Of a stretch of 45,352 nucleotides of DNA, positions 9,558 to 16,678 are shown one piece after another; the stretch's first letter is position 1; every line of letters begins with the position of its first letter. Both the position numbers and the translations under genes were made by a program. This DNA comes from JBBAGE01 sp041655055 (GTDB lineage Bacteria > Pseudomonadota > Alphaproteobacteria > Rhodobacterales > Rhodobacteraceae): positions 1 through 45,352 of the forward strand of contig JBBAGE010000003.1 of assembly GCA_041655055.1 (NCBI GenBank), read 5' to 3'. The notes beneath the pieces were generated by a model that worked only from the letters and a program-made list of their open reading frames with translations, did no database searches and was not told where the DNA came from.

Positions 9558-9758
9558 TTAGCGATCGTATGGCATGTAAGTCTTGACGATCCGCGCGTCC
9601 TGCGGGGACAGCGTCGTCGTTCCGCGCGCGTCGCGGATGAACTTGGTGGAGCGCTTGATCATGCCATGCCGCTTGCCAGCCTGACCGGCCAGAACCTTGC
9701 CGGTTGCCGTCACCTTGAAGCGCTTTTTGGCGCTGGATTTTGTCTTCATCTTGGGCAT
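9558..9758 (-). CDS. rpmI: 50S ribosomal protein L35
   Basis: A 66-residue basic protein matching L35: start MPKMKTKSSAKKRFKVTATG, then GKRHGMIKRSTKFIRDARGT and the end VKTYMPYDR. CAGGAGA precedes the start. It is the first gene of the rpmI-rplT-pheS-pheT unit; infC, which comes first in the enterobacterial version of this operon, is absent upstream, where a membrane protein gene and pyk are found. Confidence 0.97.
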   Translation of the reverse strand: MPKMKTKSSAKKRFKVTATGKVLAGQAGKRHGMIKRSTKFIRDARGTTTLSPQDARIVKTYMPYDR

Positions 9759-9835
9759 TTCCGTCTCCTGTCATTGGGGCGGTTGATCCTGCGACTCGGC
9801 ATGCCACATAGCCGGTCACAGATCTTGGAAAGGCG

Positions 9836-9864
9836 CGTATAGCCAGCCTTGGCCGCCGAGGCAA
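9836..9864 (-). promoter_or_regulatory. candidate promoter of the rpmI-rplT-pheST operon
   Basis: On the minus strand TTGCCT (9864-9859) and TATACG (9841-9836) are separated by 17 bases, giving a leader of roughly 70 bases before rpmI. It sits in the only noncoding gap upstream of the operon. The call is by eye. Confidence 0.45.
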
Positions 9865-9880
9865 GCCCAAGCCCGCCCGA

Positions 9881-10105
9881 TCAGCGCAGAAAATGCCCGA
9901 TCACGCGCACAAAGGCATGGGGCACATCGTCAACCCGGTAGCCGCCGGGCTTTTGCACCAGCGCCGCAATGATCAACGCGCCGCCGATCATCAGCACCAA
10001 TGTTGCCACACGCGGCGGACGACGATCGGACCAGGCGCTGACAATGGCCGGAATCGTCAGCGCGGCAATCACGATACCGATCACCAAGAAAAGATCCGTC
10101 CCCAT
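9881..10105 (-). CDS. small two-helix membrane protein of unknown function
   Basis: A 74-residue protein with two predicted membrane helices: LFLVIGIVIAALTIPAIVSA near residues 5-25 and VATLVLMIGGALIIAALVQ near 33-51. A short basic loop (WSDRRPPR) joins them, and the C-terminal tail GGYRVDDVPHAFVRVIGHFL is soluble. AGGGTGG precedes the ATG. It lies 32 bases downstream of pyk on the same strand, so it is probably cotranscribed with it. I recall similar short proteins next to pyk in Rhodobacteraceae, but no function is established. The basic loop between helices suggests both termini face the periplasm. Confidence 0.7.
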   Translation of the reverse strand: MGTDLFLVIGIVIAALTIPAIVSAWSDRRPPRVATLVLMIGGALIIAALVQKPGGYRVDDVPHAFVRVIGHFLR

Positions 10106-10137
10106 TCAACAGCCACCCTGGTTAACCCAAGGTCAGC

Positions 10138-11583
10138 CTAGTCAAAATCGGAATTGTAAATCAACCTTTCATCGCAGGGGGCGACGCGCAAGATATTGGT
10201 CGATCCCGGCTGATTGAAGGGAATGCCCGCGGTGACCACGATCTGATCACTGGTGGTGGCGAAACCATCGGCACAGGCAGCGCGCGCGGCATTGACCACG
10301 GCGGCCTTGAACCGGTCTACATCATGGGTGATGACGCAATGCATCCCCCAGCTCAGGCAAAGCCGGCGCGCCGTGTGGATGCGCGATGTCATGGCGATGA
10401 TCGGCACATGCGGGCGTTCGCGCCCGGTCAAAAGCGCGGTGGTGCCGCTTTCGGAAAAACAGGCGATGGCCTTGATATCGGTGGTTTCGGCGATTTCACG
10501 GGCGGCAGATACGATGGCATCGGCCACGGTGCGTTTGCTGCCGGCGCGGGTGGCATCCAGATCGTCGCGCCATGTGGGGTCGCGCTCGACCTCGATCGCG
10601 ACATTGTCCATGGTGCGCACAGCCTCGACCGGATAGGAACCAGCCGCGGATTCCGCCGACAGCATGATGGCATCCGCGCCTTCATAGATGGCGGTCGCGA
10701 CGTCGGATACTTCGGCGCGGGTGGGCATCGGGCTATCGACCATGCTTTCAAGCATCTGGGTCGCCACGATCACGGGCTTTGCCGCCGCGCGGCATTTGCG
10801 CACCAGTTGTTTCTGGATCGGCGGCACGTTTTGCACCGGCAATTCCACCCCAAGATCACCGCGCGCCACCATCACCCCGTCCGACACGGCCAGAATTTCG
10901 GCAAAGGCATGGACGGCCGCAGGTTTTTCGATTTTCGACAGGATCGCGGCACGGCCTGCGGCCAGTTCGCGGGCCTCGGTCACATCCTCGGGGCGTTGAA
11001 CGAACGACAGCGCCAGCCAGTCCACACCCAGATCGCAGACGAATTCCAGATCGCGGCGGTCCTTTTCCGACAGCGCCGCCACGGGCAGCACCACATCGGG
11101 CACGTTCACGCCCTTGCGGTTGGAAATCACGCCGCCATCGATCACGGTGCAATCGGCAAAATCGGCGCCGCAGGCCACCACCCGCAGGCGGATTTTCCCG
11201 TCATTGACCAACAGCCGCGCACCCGGTTCCAATGCGGCGAAAATCTCGGGATGGGGCAGGCAGGCGCGCGTGGCGTCGCCCGGCGCGGGGTTCAGATCAA
11301 AGCGAAACGCCTGTCCCCCCGCCAGATGTTCCGAGCCATTGGCAAATGTGCCCACCCGCAGCTTGGGCCCCTGCAAATCGGCCAGAATTGCAATCGGGCG
11401 GCCGATATCGGCCTCGATCTGGCGGATGATCGCATGCCGGGCGCGGGTTTCTTCGTGATCGCCATGGCTCATGTTCAGGCGAAACACATCGGCGCCCGCC
11501 TCGTAAAGCGCGCGGATCGTATCGTAATCGTTCGAGGAAGGGCCGAGGGTCGCCACGATCTTGACATTGCGAAGGCGTCTCAT
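10138..11583 (-). CDS. pyk: pyruvate kinase
   Basis: A 481-residue glycolytic enzyme converting phosphoenolpyruvate and ADP to pyruvate and ATP. The start RRLRNVKIVATLGPSSNDYD, the RLNMSHGDHEE substrate loop, the B domain, and the active-site signature ILSKIEKPAAVHAFAEIL followed by VMVARGDLGVELP are all intact, as is LESMVDSPMPTRAEVSDVA. The C-terminal allosteric domain (from about residue 350) contains ACFSESGTTALLTGRERP and GIPFNQPGSTN. AGGAGAAAGG lies before the ATG. It is divergent from the N-formylglutamate amidohydrolase gene. A long inverted repeat overlaps its predicted promoter. Confidence 0.97.
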   Translation of the reverse strand: MRRLRNVKIVATLGPSSNDYDTIRALYEAGADVFRLNMSHGDHEETRARHAIIRQIEADIGRPIAILADLQGPKLRVGTFANGSEHLAGGQAFRFDLNPAPGDATRACLPHPEIFAALEPGARLLVNDGKIRLRVVACGADFADCTVIDGGVISNRKGVNVPDVVLPVAALSEKDRRDLEFVCDLGVDWLALSFVQRPEDVTEARELAAGRAAILSKIEKPAAVHAFAEILAVSDGVMVARGDLGVELPVQNVPPIQKQLVRKCRAAAKPVIVATQMLESMVDSPMPTRAEVSDVATAIYEGADAIMLSAESAAGSYPVEAVRTMDNVAIEVERDPTWRDDLDATRAGSKRTVADAIVSAAREIAETTDIKAIACFSESGTTALLTGRERPHVPIIAMTSRIHTARRLCLSWGMHCVITHDVDRFKAAVVNAARAACADGFATTSDQIVVTAGIPFNQPGSTNILRVAPCDERLIYNSDFD

Positions 11584-11606
11584 CTGGGCCTTTCTCCTGA
11601 TTGCGC

Positions 11607-11647
11607 CGCGTTTGCGGCTGGTTAGCCCCGTATATGTCGCAAACGCG
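11607..11647. repeat. 10-base inverted repeat overlapping the pyk promoter
   Basis: CGCGTTTGCG at 11607-11616 and its exact reverse complement CGCAAACGCG at 11638-11647 are separated by 21 bases. One arm falls in the spacer between the predicted -35 and -10 boxes of pyk and the other in its early leader. This is operator-like geometry, consistent with a dimeric or looping repressor; the regulator is not identified. Confidence 0.6.
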
Positions 11648-11659
11648 CCGAGGACACAA
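11631..11659 (-). promoter_or_regulatory. candidate pyk promoter
   Basis: Minus strand TTGTGT (11659-11654) and CATATA (11636-11631) with a 17-base spacer. The predicted transcript starts near 11624, giving a leader of about 40 bases. Confidence 0.45.
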
Positions 11660-11714
11660 CTGGCGCTTTGGCGTGTCAGGCAGTATGTATCAAACAGAAA
11701 GATATGACAAAGCC

Positions 11715-12491
11715 ATGACGCATACCCCCTATATGATCGAAGGCGCAGATCGCCCGTCGCGCTGGCTGATCACCTGTGATCACGCCTCGAACGCCGTGCC
11801 TGCCGATGTGGCGGGCGGCGATCTGGGCCTGCCGGCCGCCGAAATGGGGCGCCATATCGCCTATGATGTGGGCGCCTTGGGCGTGGCGCGCGAACTGGCC
11901 CGGCTGCTGGATGCGCCGATGATCGCGTCGAATTTCTCGCGCCTCGTGATCGATCCGAACCGGGGCGAGGATGACCCCACCCTGCTCATGCGGCTTTATG
12001 ATGGCACGATCATTCCCGCCAACCGCAATGCCGATGCAACCGAGCGCGCCCGTCGGTTGCGCCTCTATCATCAGCCCTATCACGCGGCGCTGGCCGCTTT
12101 GGCCGCGCGCCGCGACGATACGGTGATCTGCGCCGTCCATTCCTATACCCGCCGGCTGAAAGGCCGGATGGGCCGGCCCTGGCATGTGGGGCTGCTGTCG
12201 GCATGGGACCGACGGCTCAGCGCGCCGCTGATCGCATCGCTGCGTGCCGATACTGCATTGGGCGCCAAGGTCAGCGCCGAAACCGGCGAGCCGTGGTGCA
12301 TCGGTGATAATGAACCCTATGCCGGCCATCTGCCCGGCGATTCCATCGACCGGCACGGATTGCAGCATGGCCGCCCGAATGTGCTGGTGGAATTGCGTAA
12401 CGATCTGATTGACACCCCGGCGGGGCAGACCCGCTGGGCCGCCCGCCTTGCGCCGCATCTGATCGCGGCCCTCGCGACGATTGCCCCGTGA
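11715..12491 (+). CDS. N-formylglutamate amidohydrolase family protein
   Basis: A 258-residue zinc-dependent hydrolase of the N-formylglutamate amidohydrolase (HutG-like) family, which releases formate from N-formyl-L-glutamate in histidine breakdown; relatives act on other N-acyl amino acids. Visible signatures are WLITCDHASNAVP, GRHIAYDVGALGVARELARL, VIDPNRGEDDPTLL, and CAVHSYTRRLKGRMGRPWHVG, with HGRPNVLVELRNDLI near the end. The start at 11715 is uncertain: there is no strong Shine-Dalgarno sequence, and an in-frame ATG at 11685 is possible. No other histidine-utilisation gene is in the window. A DUF1244 gene follows after 15 bases. Confidence 0.85.
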   Translation: MTHTPYMIEGADRPSRWLITCDHASNAVPADVAGGDLGLPAAEMGRHIAYDVGALGVARELARLLDAPMIASNFSRLVIDPNRGEDDPTLLMRLYDGTIIPANRNADATERARRLRLYHQPYHAALAALAARRDDTVICAVHSYTRRLKGRMGRPWHVGLLSAWDRRLSAPLIASLRADTALGAKVSAETGEPWCIGDNEPYAGHLPGDSIDRHGLQHGRPNVLVELRNDLIDTPAGQTRWAARLAPHLIAALATIAP

Positions 12492-12506
12492 AAAGGAGCC
12501 TGAATT

Positions 12507-12815
12507 ATGGACGACCAGACCCGGATTGAACTTGAAGCCGCCGCCTTTCGCGCATTGCGCGAACATCTGATGGAAAAGCGCCCCGATGTGCAAAATATCG
12601 ACCTGATGAATATGGCCGGTTTTTGCCGCAACTGCCTGAGCCGCTGGTATCAAGAGGCCGCCAATGCACGCGGCATCGATATGGACAAAGCCGAAGCGCG
12701 CGAAATTTTCTATGGCATGCCCTATGAAAACTGGCGCGCGACACAAGAAGCGGCCAGCCCCGAAAAGCAGCAGGCGTTTGAAAAGGCATTCCGCGAAAAC
12801 GTGGGCGACAAATAG
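12507..12815 (+). CDS. DUF1244 domain-containing protein
   Basis: A 102-residue soluble protein matching the DUF1244 family, which is compact, helical and of unknown function. Conserved features seen are ALREHLMEKRPDVQNIDLMN, the CxxC-containing GFCRNCLSRWYQEAA, and AREIFYGMPYENWRATQ. The cysteine pair could bind a metal or be redox active, but a second pair needed for a zinc ribbon is absent. AAAAGGAG lies upstream of the ATG. It is the second gene after the N-formylglutamate amidohydrolase homologue, and the 15-base gap suggests cotranscription. Confidence 0.85.
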   Translation: MDDQTRIELEAAAFRALREHLMEKRPDVQNIDLMNMAGFCRNCLSRWYQEAANARGIDMDKAEAREIFYGMPYENWRATQEAASPEKQQAFEKAFRENVGDK

Positions 12816-12827
12816 CGCCGAAGATCG

Positions 12828-12852
12828 CGTCGGGCCGCGGTTATGCCCGACG
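12828..12852. terminator. shared hairpin between DUF1244 and araC ends
   Basis: CGTCGGGC (12828-12835) pairs with GCCCGACG (12845-12852) around a nine-base loop, in the 39-base gap between two converging genes. There is no T-tract on either strand, so it is a stabilising or weak terminator hairpin. Confidence 0.4.
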
Positions 12853-12854
12853 CC

Positions 12855-13799
12855 TCATTCGCCCGAAAGCGCAGTCTTGCGATAACGGGTTGCCGTCACC
12901 TTGAACCGCGCCTTGAAGCTGCGGCAGAAATGTGCGCTGTCGCTAAAGCCATAATCATAGGCCAGATCCGTGATACGCCGCGCCGCATAATCGGGATTGG
13001 CCAATATCGCGGCGCAGGCATCCAGCCGCGTCTGAAGGATCATCTTGCCGATCGTAGTGCCTTCGCTTTGGGCAAGAAACTGCAGATAGCTCAGCGACAC
13101 ACCCGCCGCCCGCGCCACATTTGGCGGCGTGAGTTTCGGATCACCAACATGCCGGCTTATATGATCGCGCGCGCGTTGCAGCGGCGCATCCGGCGCCGGG
13201 CGCACCCAGCGTTGCGTGTGGCGCTGCCCCTGCCCGCCCGCCAATGCGATGGCCGCAGCCAGGCTTTCCAAAAGCAACGTCTGTTCGGATGTGCTGAGCA
13301 CTGTTGACTGCTGCCAGATACTGTCAAGCAAGGCCGCGATGGTGGCGCCGATCCCGCCCCGCCCATCGATTTCAAGGGCACAAAGGGCCTCGGGTTCGGC
13401 GATCACATCGCGCAAAATGGCCCCCGACAGGTGGAAACAGCGGTTCGCGCCCGTTGAATGGCGCTCGAATTCAAACGAAGAACGCGCATCGATCAACGCC
13501 ATACCGCCGGGCGCAAGCTCGACCCGGCGCCCGAACTGGCTATAGACAAGCCGGGCGGTTTCAGCGCGCATCAGCACGAATTCATCCGGCGCGCTGCCCC
13601 GGCTGGTGGTGGCCGGGTTGCTGCGCCCGACAAGCGCGGTGCCGACGGCCACATGCCCGCGCGTGACCCGCAACATGCCGCGCTGCGCGGACGAGAAATG
13701 ATGCACGGTGATGGGGCTGTCACCGGCTTTCAATACCTCGACGGGATAGAATGCCTCGCTCACGCGGCGGCGATAGATTTCTTGCGGCTGGGTGTTCAT
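12855..13799 (-). CDS. AraC family transcriptional regulator
   Basis: A 314-residue regulator. The N-terminal two-thirds resembles the AraC-binding-like domain found in activators of aromatic and terpenoid catabolism (GMLRVTRGHVAVGTALVG, PGGMALIDARSSFEFERHS, CFHLSGAILRD). The C-terminal 100 residues form the paired helix-turn-helix: PPNVARAAGVSLSYLQFLAQ, then ITDLAYDYGFSDSAHFCRSF and KARFKVTATRYR. It is transcribed divergently from the P450 gene across 192 bases, the usual position for a local activator of that operon. The effector is unknown. The divergent geometry, not a binding site, is the evidence for its target. Confidence 0.92.
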   Translation of the reverse strand: MNTQPQEIYRRRVSEAFYPVEVLKAGDSPITVHHFSSAQRGMLRVTRGHVAVGTALVGRSNPATTSRGSAPDEFVLMRAETARLVYSQFGRRVELAPGGMALIDARSSFEFERHSTGANRCFHLSGAILRDVIAEPEALCALEIDGRGGIGATIAALLDSIWQQSTVLSTSEQTLLLESLAAAIALAGGQGQRHTQRWVRPAPDAPLQRARDHISRHVGDPKLTPPNVARAAGVSLSYLQFLAQSEGTTIGKMILQTRLDACAAILANPDYAARRITDLAYDYGFSDSAHFCRSFKARFKVTATRYRKTALSGE

Positions 13800-13991
13800 T
13801 CTGGCCTCGCGCGCGTCATGTCCCTAACAGATTCTCTTATGCGATCAGGTTACGCAATAGAAAATAAGGATCAATAGCGCGGCCCGGCCGACAGGATTCT
13901 GGAACAATGAATTCAGGTGCTGATACAATCAATCGACCGGCAAAATGCCTAGCCTCATCCCCATCAAATGCCCCTGCAAGGGAGATGGGAC
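13800..13991. promoter_or_regulatory. araC / P450 divergent control region
   Basis: A 192-base gap, visibly more AT-rich than the flanking genes. It must hold both promoters. I found no convincing -35/-10 pair on either strand, which fits a promoter that needs an activator. Possible operator elements are TGCG/CGCA around nine bases near 13840-13856 and the palindrome TGAATTCA near 13908-13915. Confidence 0.5.
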
Positions 13992-15221
13992 ATGTCCGCT
14001 GAATCCAGCCTGTCGTTGCCGCCGCATGTGCCGGCGTCGCTTTATTATGATTTCGACTATGTTGCCGCGCCCGTGGGCCTTGATGAACCCCATCAAGAGC
14101 TAAGCCGCAGGCTAAAGGCAGAAACCCCGCCAATCTTTTACACACCGCGCAATGGCGGGCACTGGATCGTGCGCAAGCCGGCCTTGGCCGTGGATATGTT
14201 CCGCCAGCCCGAGCTTTTCTCATCGCATCCGGATCATAATGCCACGCGCAACTGGCGGCCCTTGCTGTTGCCGGTCCAGGCCGATCCGCCAGAGCATGGC
14301 GAATATCGCAAGGTTTTCGGGGCATTCTTTGCGCCAGGCAATATGCGCCGGATCGAGCCGGATATCCGCGCACAGGCTGTCGGGCTTCTGGACGGGATCG
14401 CGCCGAAGGGCGGCTGCGATTTCGTGGCCGACATTGGCGAGATCTTTCCGATCGGCGTGTTCCTTGGGCTGGTCGGCGCACCCGCATCCGACCGCGATCA
14501 ATTGCTTGATTATGCCCGCATGTTCACACGATCGCCCGATATCGAGGTGCGCTCCAAGGGTATCCACAGGCTTGCCCGCTATATCAGCGGGCTATTTGAT
14601 GCGCGGCGCGCAGCGCCCGGCACGGATATCATCAGCAAGCTGGTGCATTCGGATTTCTCGGGGCGCCCGCTGACCCCGGACGAAGAACAGGGTCTGGGAT
14701 CGCTGTTGTTTCTGGCGGGGCTGGATACGGTCAAATCGGTCATGTCCTTTATCATGCTCTATCTGGCGCGCAATCCCGAACAATATCAAAAGCTTGTCGC
14801 CGATCCCGCCCTGATCCCCGGCGCGGTCGAGGAATTGCTGCGCGTCAGCGGGGCCTCGCTGCCCGAACGCGGCGTGGCGCGCGATCTGGTCTATGAAGGT
14901 GTGTCGATGAAGGCGGGTGAAAGGGTCGTGTTCCTGCTGCCATTGATGAGCTTTGACGATGATCTGAACGCCGATCCCCATGCCGTGGATTTCGCCCGCG
15001 ATGTAAGCCAGCACATCAATTTCGGGGCCGGCGATCACCGCTGTGCCGGATCGCATCTGGCGCGGATTGAAACGCGTGTCCTGCTGGAAGAATGGATCAA
15101 GCGGTTCCCCACCTTTGGCGTCGATCCCGCGAAACAGCCGCGCATGTCCGCCGGGACGGTCTGGACGCCGGAATATGTGCCGCTTGTCTGGCCCGCAGCC
15201 CAAATGCGGGACGCAACATGA
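13992..15221 (+). CDS. cytochrome P450, CYP101 (P450cam)-like
   Basis: A 409-residue soluble haem monooxygenase. It resembles P450cam along its length: LPPHVPASLYYDFDY at the start, NGGHWIVRKP, DPPEHGEYRKVF, the I-helix LAGLDTVKSVMSF with the Asp-Thr proton-relay pair, the K-helix ExxR in EELLRV, and the haem loop FGAGDHRCAGSHLARIE with the thiolate ligand at Cys351. Arg in the DPPE..R segment, which contacts haem and redox partner in P450cam, is kept, but the residue aligned with the camphor-binding Tyr96 is not tyrosine, so camphor is unlikely to be the substrate. AAGGGAG sits seven bases before the start. The stop overlaps the start of the SDR gene (ATGA). Confidence 0.95.
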   Translation: MSAESSLSLPPHVPASLYYDFDYVAAPVGLDEPHQELSRRLKAETPPIFYTPRNGGHWIVRKPALAVDMFRQPELFSSHPDHNATRNWRPLLLPVQADPPEHGEYRKVFGAFFAPGNMRRIEPDIRAQAVGLLDGIAPKGGCDFVADIGEIFPIGVFLGLVGAPASDRDQLLDYARMFTRSPDIEVRSKGIHRLARYISGLFDARRAAPGTDIISKLVHSDFSGRPLTPDEEQGLGSLLFLAGLDTVKSVMSFIMLYLARNPEQYQKLVADPALIPGAVEELLRVSGASLPERGVARDLVYEGVSMKAGERVVFLLPLMSFDDDLNADPHAVDFARDVSQHINFGAGDHRCAGSHLARIETRVLLEEWIKRFPTFGVDPAKQPRMSAGTVWTPEYVPLVWPAAQMRDAT

Positions 15222-16078
15222 GCGCGCGCCGCGATCCGGGGCCGCGGCTTGACGGGCGGGTTGCGCTTGTCAGCGGTGCGGGCAGCATCGCGCGCGATGA
15301 CGCGATACCCTCGATCGGGTCGGCTGTGGCCAAATTGCTGGCCGATGCCGGGGCGATGGTCTTTGTTCTTGATCGCGATCCGGTCGCGGCCGCGCATACC
15401 GCGGACTGGATCATTCAGGACGGCGGGCAAGCGCGCCCCCTTGTTTGCGATATCGCACAGGAAGGCGCGGTTGAAACGGCGGTGGCAGAGCTGATGGCCA
15501 GCGCCGGGCGGCTTGATATCCTTGTGAACAACGCCGCCGTCACCAGCACGGTGTCTGCCGTGGATATGAGCCATGCAGAATGGTCGCGGGTCGTCGATGT
15601 CAACCTGCGCGGCGCGATGTTTCTGTCCGCCGCCGCTTTGCGGGTGATGTCGCCACAACACAGCGGGGCGATCATCAATATCCTGTCGCCCGCCGGAATG
15701 CGCAGTTTTGCCAACCCCGCCTATGCGGCGGCCAAGGCCGGATTGGGCGGGCTGACCGTCGATCTTGCGGGCGCTTGGGGCGGGCATGGTATCCGCGTGA
15801 ATGCGGTGACGCCGGGAACCGTCTGGACCCCGATGGTCCAGCGCCTCGATCCATCGCCGGGGGCGCGCAAGCTGCGGGGCGCGGTGACAGCGCTCGGCAC
15901 CGAGGGCACGGGCTGGGATGTCGCCTTCGCCGTGCTTTTTCTGGCCAGCGACGAGGCCCGCTGGGTTACCGGCAACAACATCGTCGTGGATGGCGGTTTC
16001 CTGACGCTACCGCCAAGCGGCCCCCGCCACGGGGCCGATCCGACCGCCATTGACCCCAAGACCGGAGCTTTGACATGA
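15218..16078 (+). CDS. SDR family NAD-dependent oxidoreductase
   Basis: A 286-residue short-chain dehydrogenase. The Rossmann motif starts at VALVSGAGS (residues 15-23) but has an enlarged loop before IGSAVA, so the usual TGxxxGIG is stretched by about nine residues. DRD after the second strand suggests NAD(H) preference. NNAAVTS, the catalytic Ser in NILSPAG, YAAAK and PGTVWTP are present, and WVTGNNIVVDGGF closes the fold. Translation is coupled to the P450 (4-base overlap) and to the next ferredoxin (4-base overlap). By analogy with the camphor pathway, where an NAD-dependent alcohol dehydrogenase follows the P450, it probably oxidises the hydroxylated product. The substrate is not known. 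Confidence 0.93.
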   Translation: MSARRDPGPRLDGRVALVSGAGSIARDDAIPSIGSAVAKLLADAGAMVFVLDRDPVAAAHTADWIIQDGGQARPLVCDIAQEGAVETAVAELMASAGRLDILVNNAAVTSTVSAVDMSHAEWSRVVDVNLRGAMFLSAAALRVMSPQHSGAIINILSPAGMRSFANPAYAAAKAGLGGLTVDLAGAWGGHGIRVNAVTPGTVWTPMVQRLDPSPGARKLRGAVTALGTEGTGWDVAFAVLFLASDEARWVTGNNIVVDGGFLTLPPSGPRHGADPTAIDPKTGALT

Positions 16079-16299
16079 CCAGTCCCACTTCATCACCGCG
16101 TTATATCCTGCGCGTGGATCGCAGCCTTTGTGCCGGCCATGCCATGTGCGGCATGCGCGCACCTGAAATCTATGAACTGGATGACGAGGGCTTTTGCATC
16201 TCGGATGGCCGCAAGGTCAGCGAAGACGAACTGGACCGGGCCCGGCTCGGGGCCAGAAGCTGCCCCGAAGGCGCCATAAAAATCGAAGAGGATTACTGA
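16075..16299 (+). CDS. P450-associated ferredoxin, three-cysteine CxxHxxC type (probable [3Fe-4S])
   Basis: A 74-residue acidic ferredoxin with Cys19, Cys25 and Cys63, in the pattern C-AG-H-AM-C ... CP; the second cluster cysteine is replaced by His22. Ferredoxins with CxxHxxC(x)nCP are commonly encoded beside P450s in actinobacteria and some proteobacteria, and several hold a [3Fe-4S] cluster. It would deliver electrons to the P450. It overlaps the SDR stop by four bases and its own stop overlaps the next start (TGATG). Finding it next to a second ferredoxin of a different fold is unusual. Confidence 0.9.
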   Translation: MTSPTSSPRYILRVDRSLCAGHAMCGMRAPEIYELDDEGFCISDGRKVSEDELDRARLGARSCPEGAIKIEEDY

Positions 16300-16655
16300 T
16301 GAAAAGCGCCGCAGCGGCACAGGCCAGCGATGGCATCGATATCCATGTCGTGCAGCCGGATGGCCGTGAAAAGCTGATCCGCGCCAGCATCGGCCAATCG
16401 CTTTTGGAAATGGCACAGACCCACGGCATTGATGGGATTGTCGCGGAATGTGGCGGCTCGATGTCTTGCGCCACCTGCCATGTCTATATCCACGACGATG
16501 ATCTGGCACGCTTGCCGCCGCCCGAACGCATGGAGGACGAAATGCTGGACGGCGTCGCAAGCGAACGGCGCACGGGCAGCCGGCTTGCCTGTCAGATCAC
16601 GCTGACAGCCGGGCTGGAAGGTTTGCGCCTGACCATCCCGCAAGATCAATACTGA
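16299..16655 (+). CDS. [2Fe-2S] ferredoxin, putidaredoxin/adrenodoxin type
   Basis: A 118-residue ferredoxin with an N-terminal extension of about 12 residues. The cluster ligands are Cys51, Cys57, Cys60 and Cys98; the 6, 3 and 38 residue steps are the same as in putidaredoxin (39, 45, 48, 86). The loop CGGSMSCATCHVY and the RLACQI segment are characteristic. It is a natural partner for a CYP101-type enzyme. The start is the ATG that shares one base with the stop of the preceding ferredoxin. No FAD-dependent ferredoxin reductase of the putidaredoxin reductase type is encoded in this operon, so a reductase from elsewhere must serve it. Confidence 0.94.
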   Translation: MKSAAAAQASDGIDIHVVQPDGREKLIRASIGQSLLEMAQTHGIDGIVAECGGSMSCATCHVYIHDDDLARLPPPERMEDEMLDGVASERRTGSRLACQITLTAGLEGLRLTIPQDQY

Positions 16656-16678
16656 ACAATGAAAGGGAGGAGAAAAGA

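Noticed and set aside
9759..9880. infC expected upstream of rpmI
   Set aside because: The gap holds only a promoter-like sequence, and the next gene is a small membrane protein; no IF3 sequence is present in the window.
12010..12204. Numerous Arg/Pro-rich short frames inside known genes
   Set aside because: All are out-of-frame readings of GC-rich coding sequence without ribosome sites or recognisable features.
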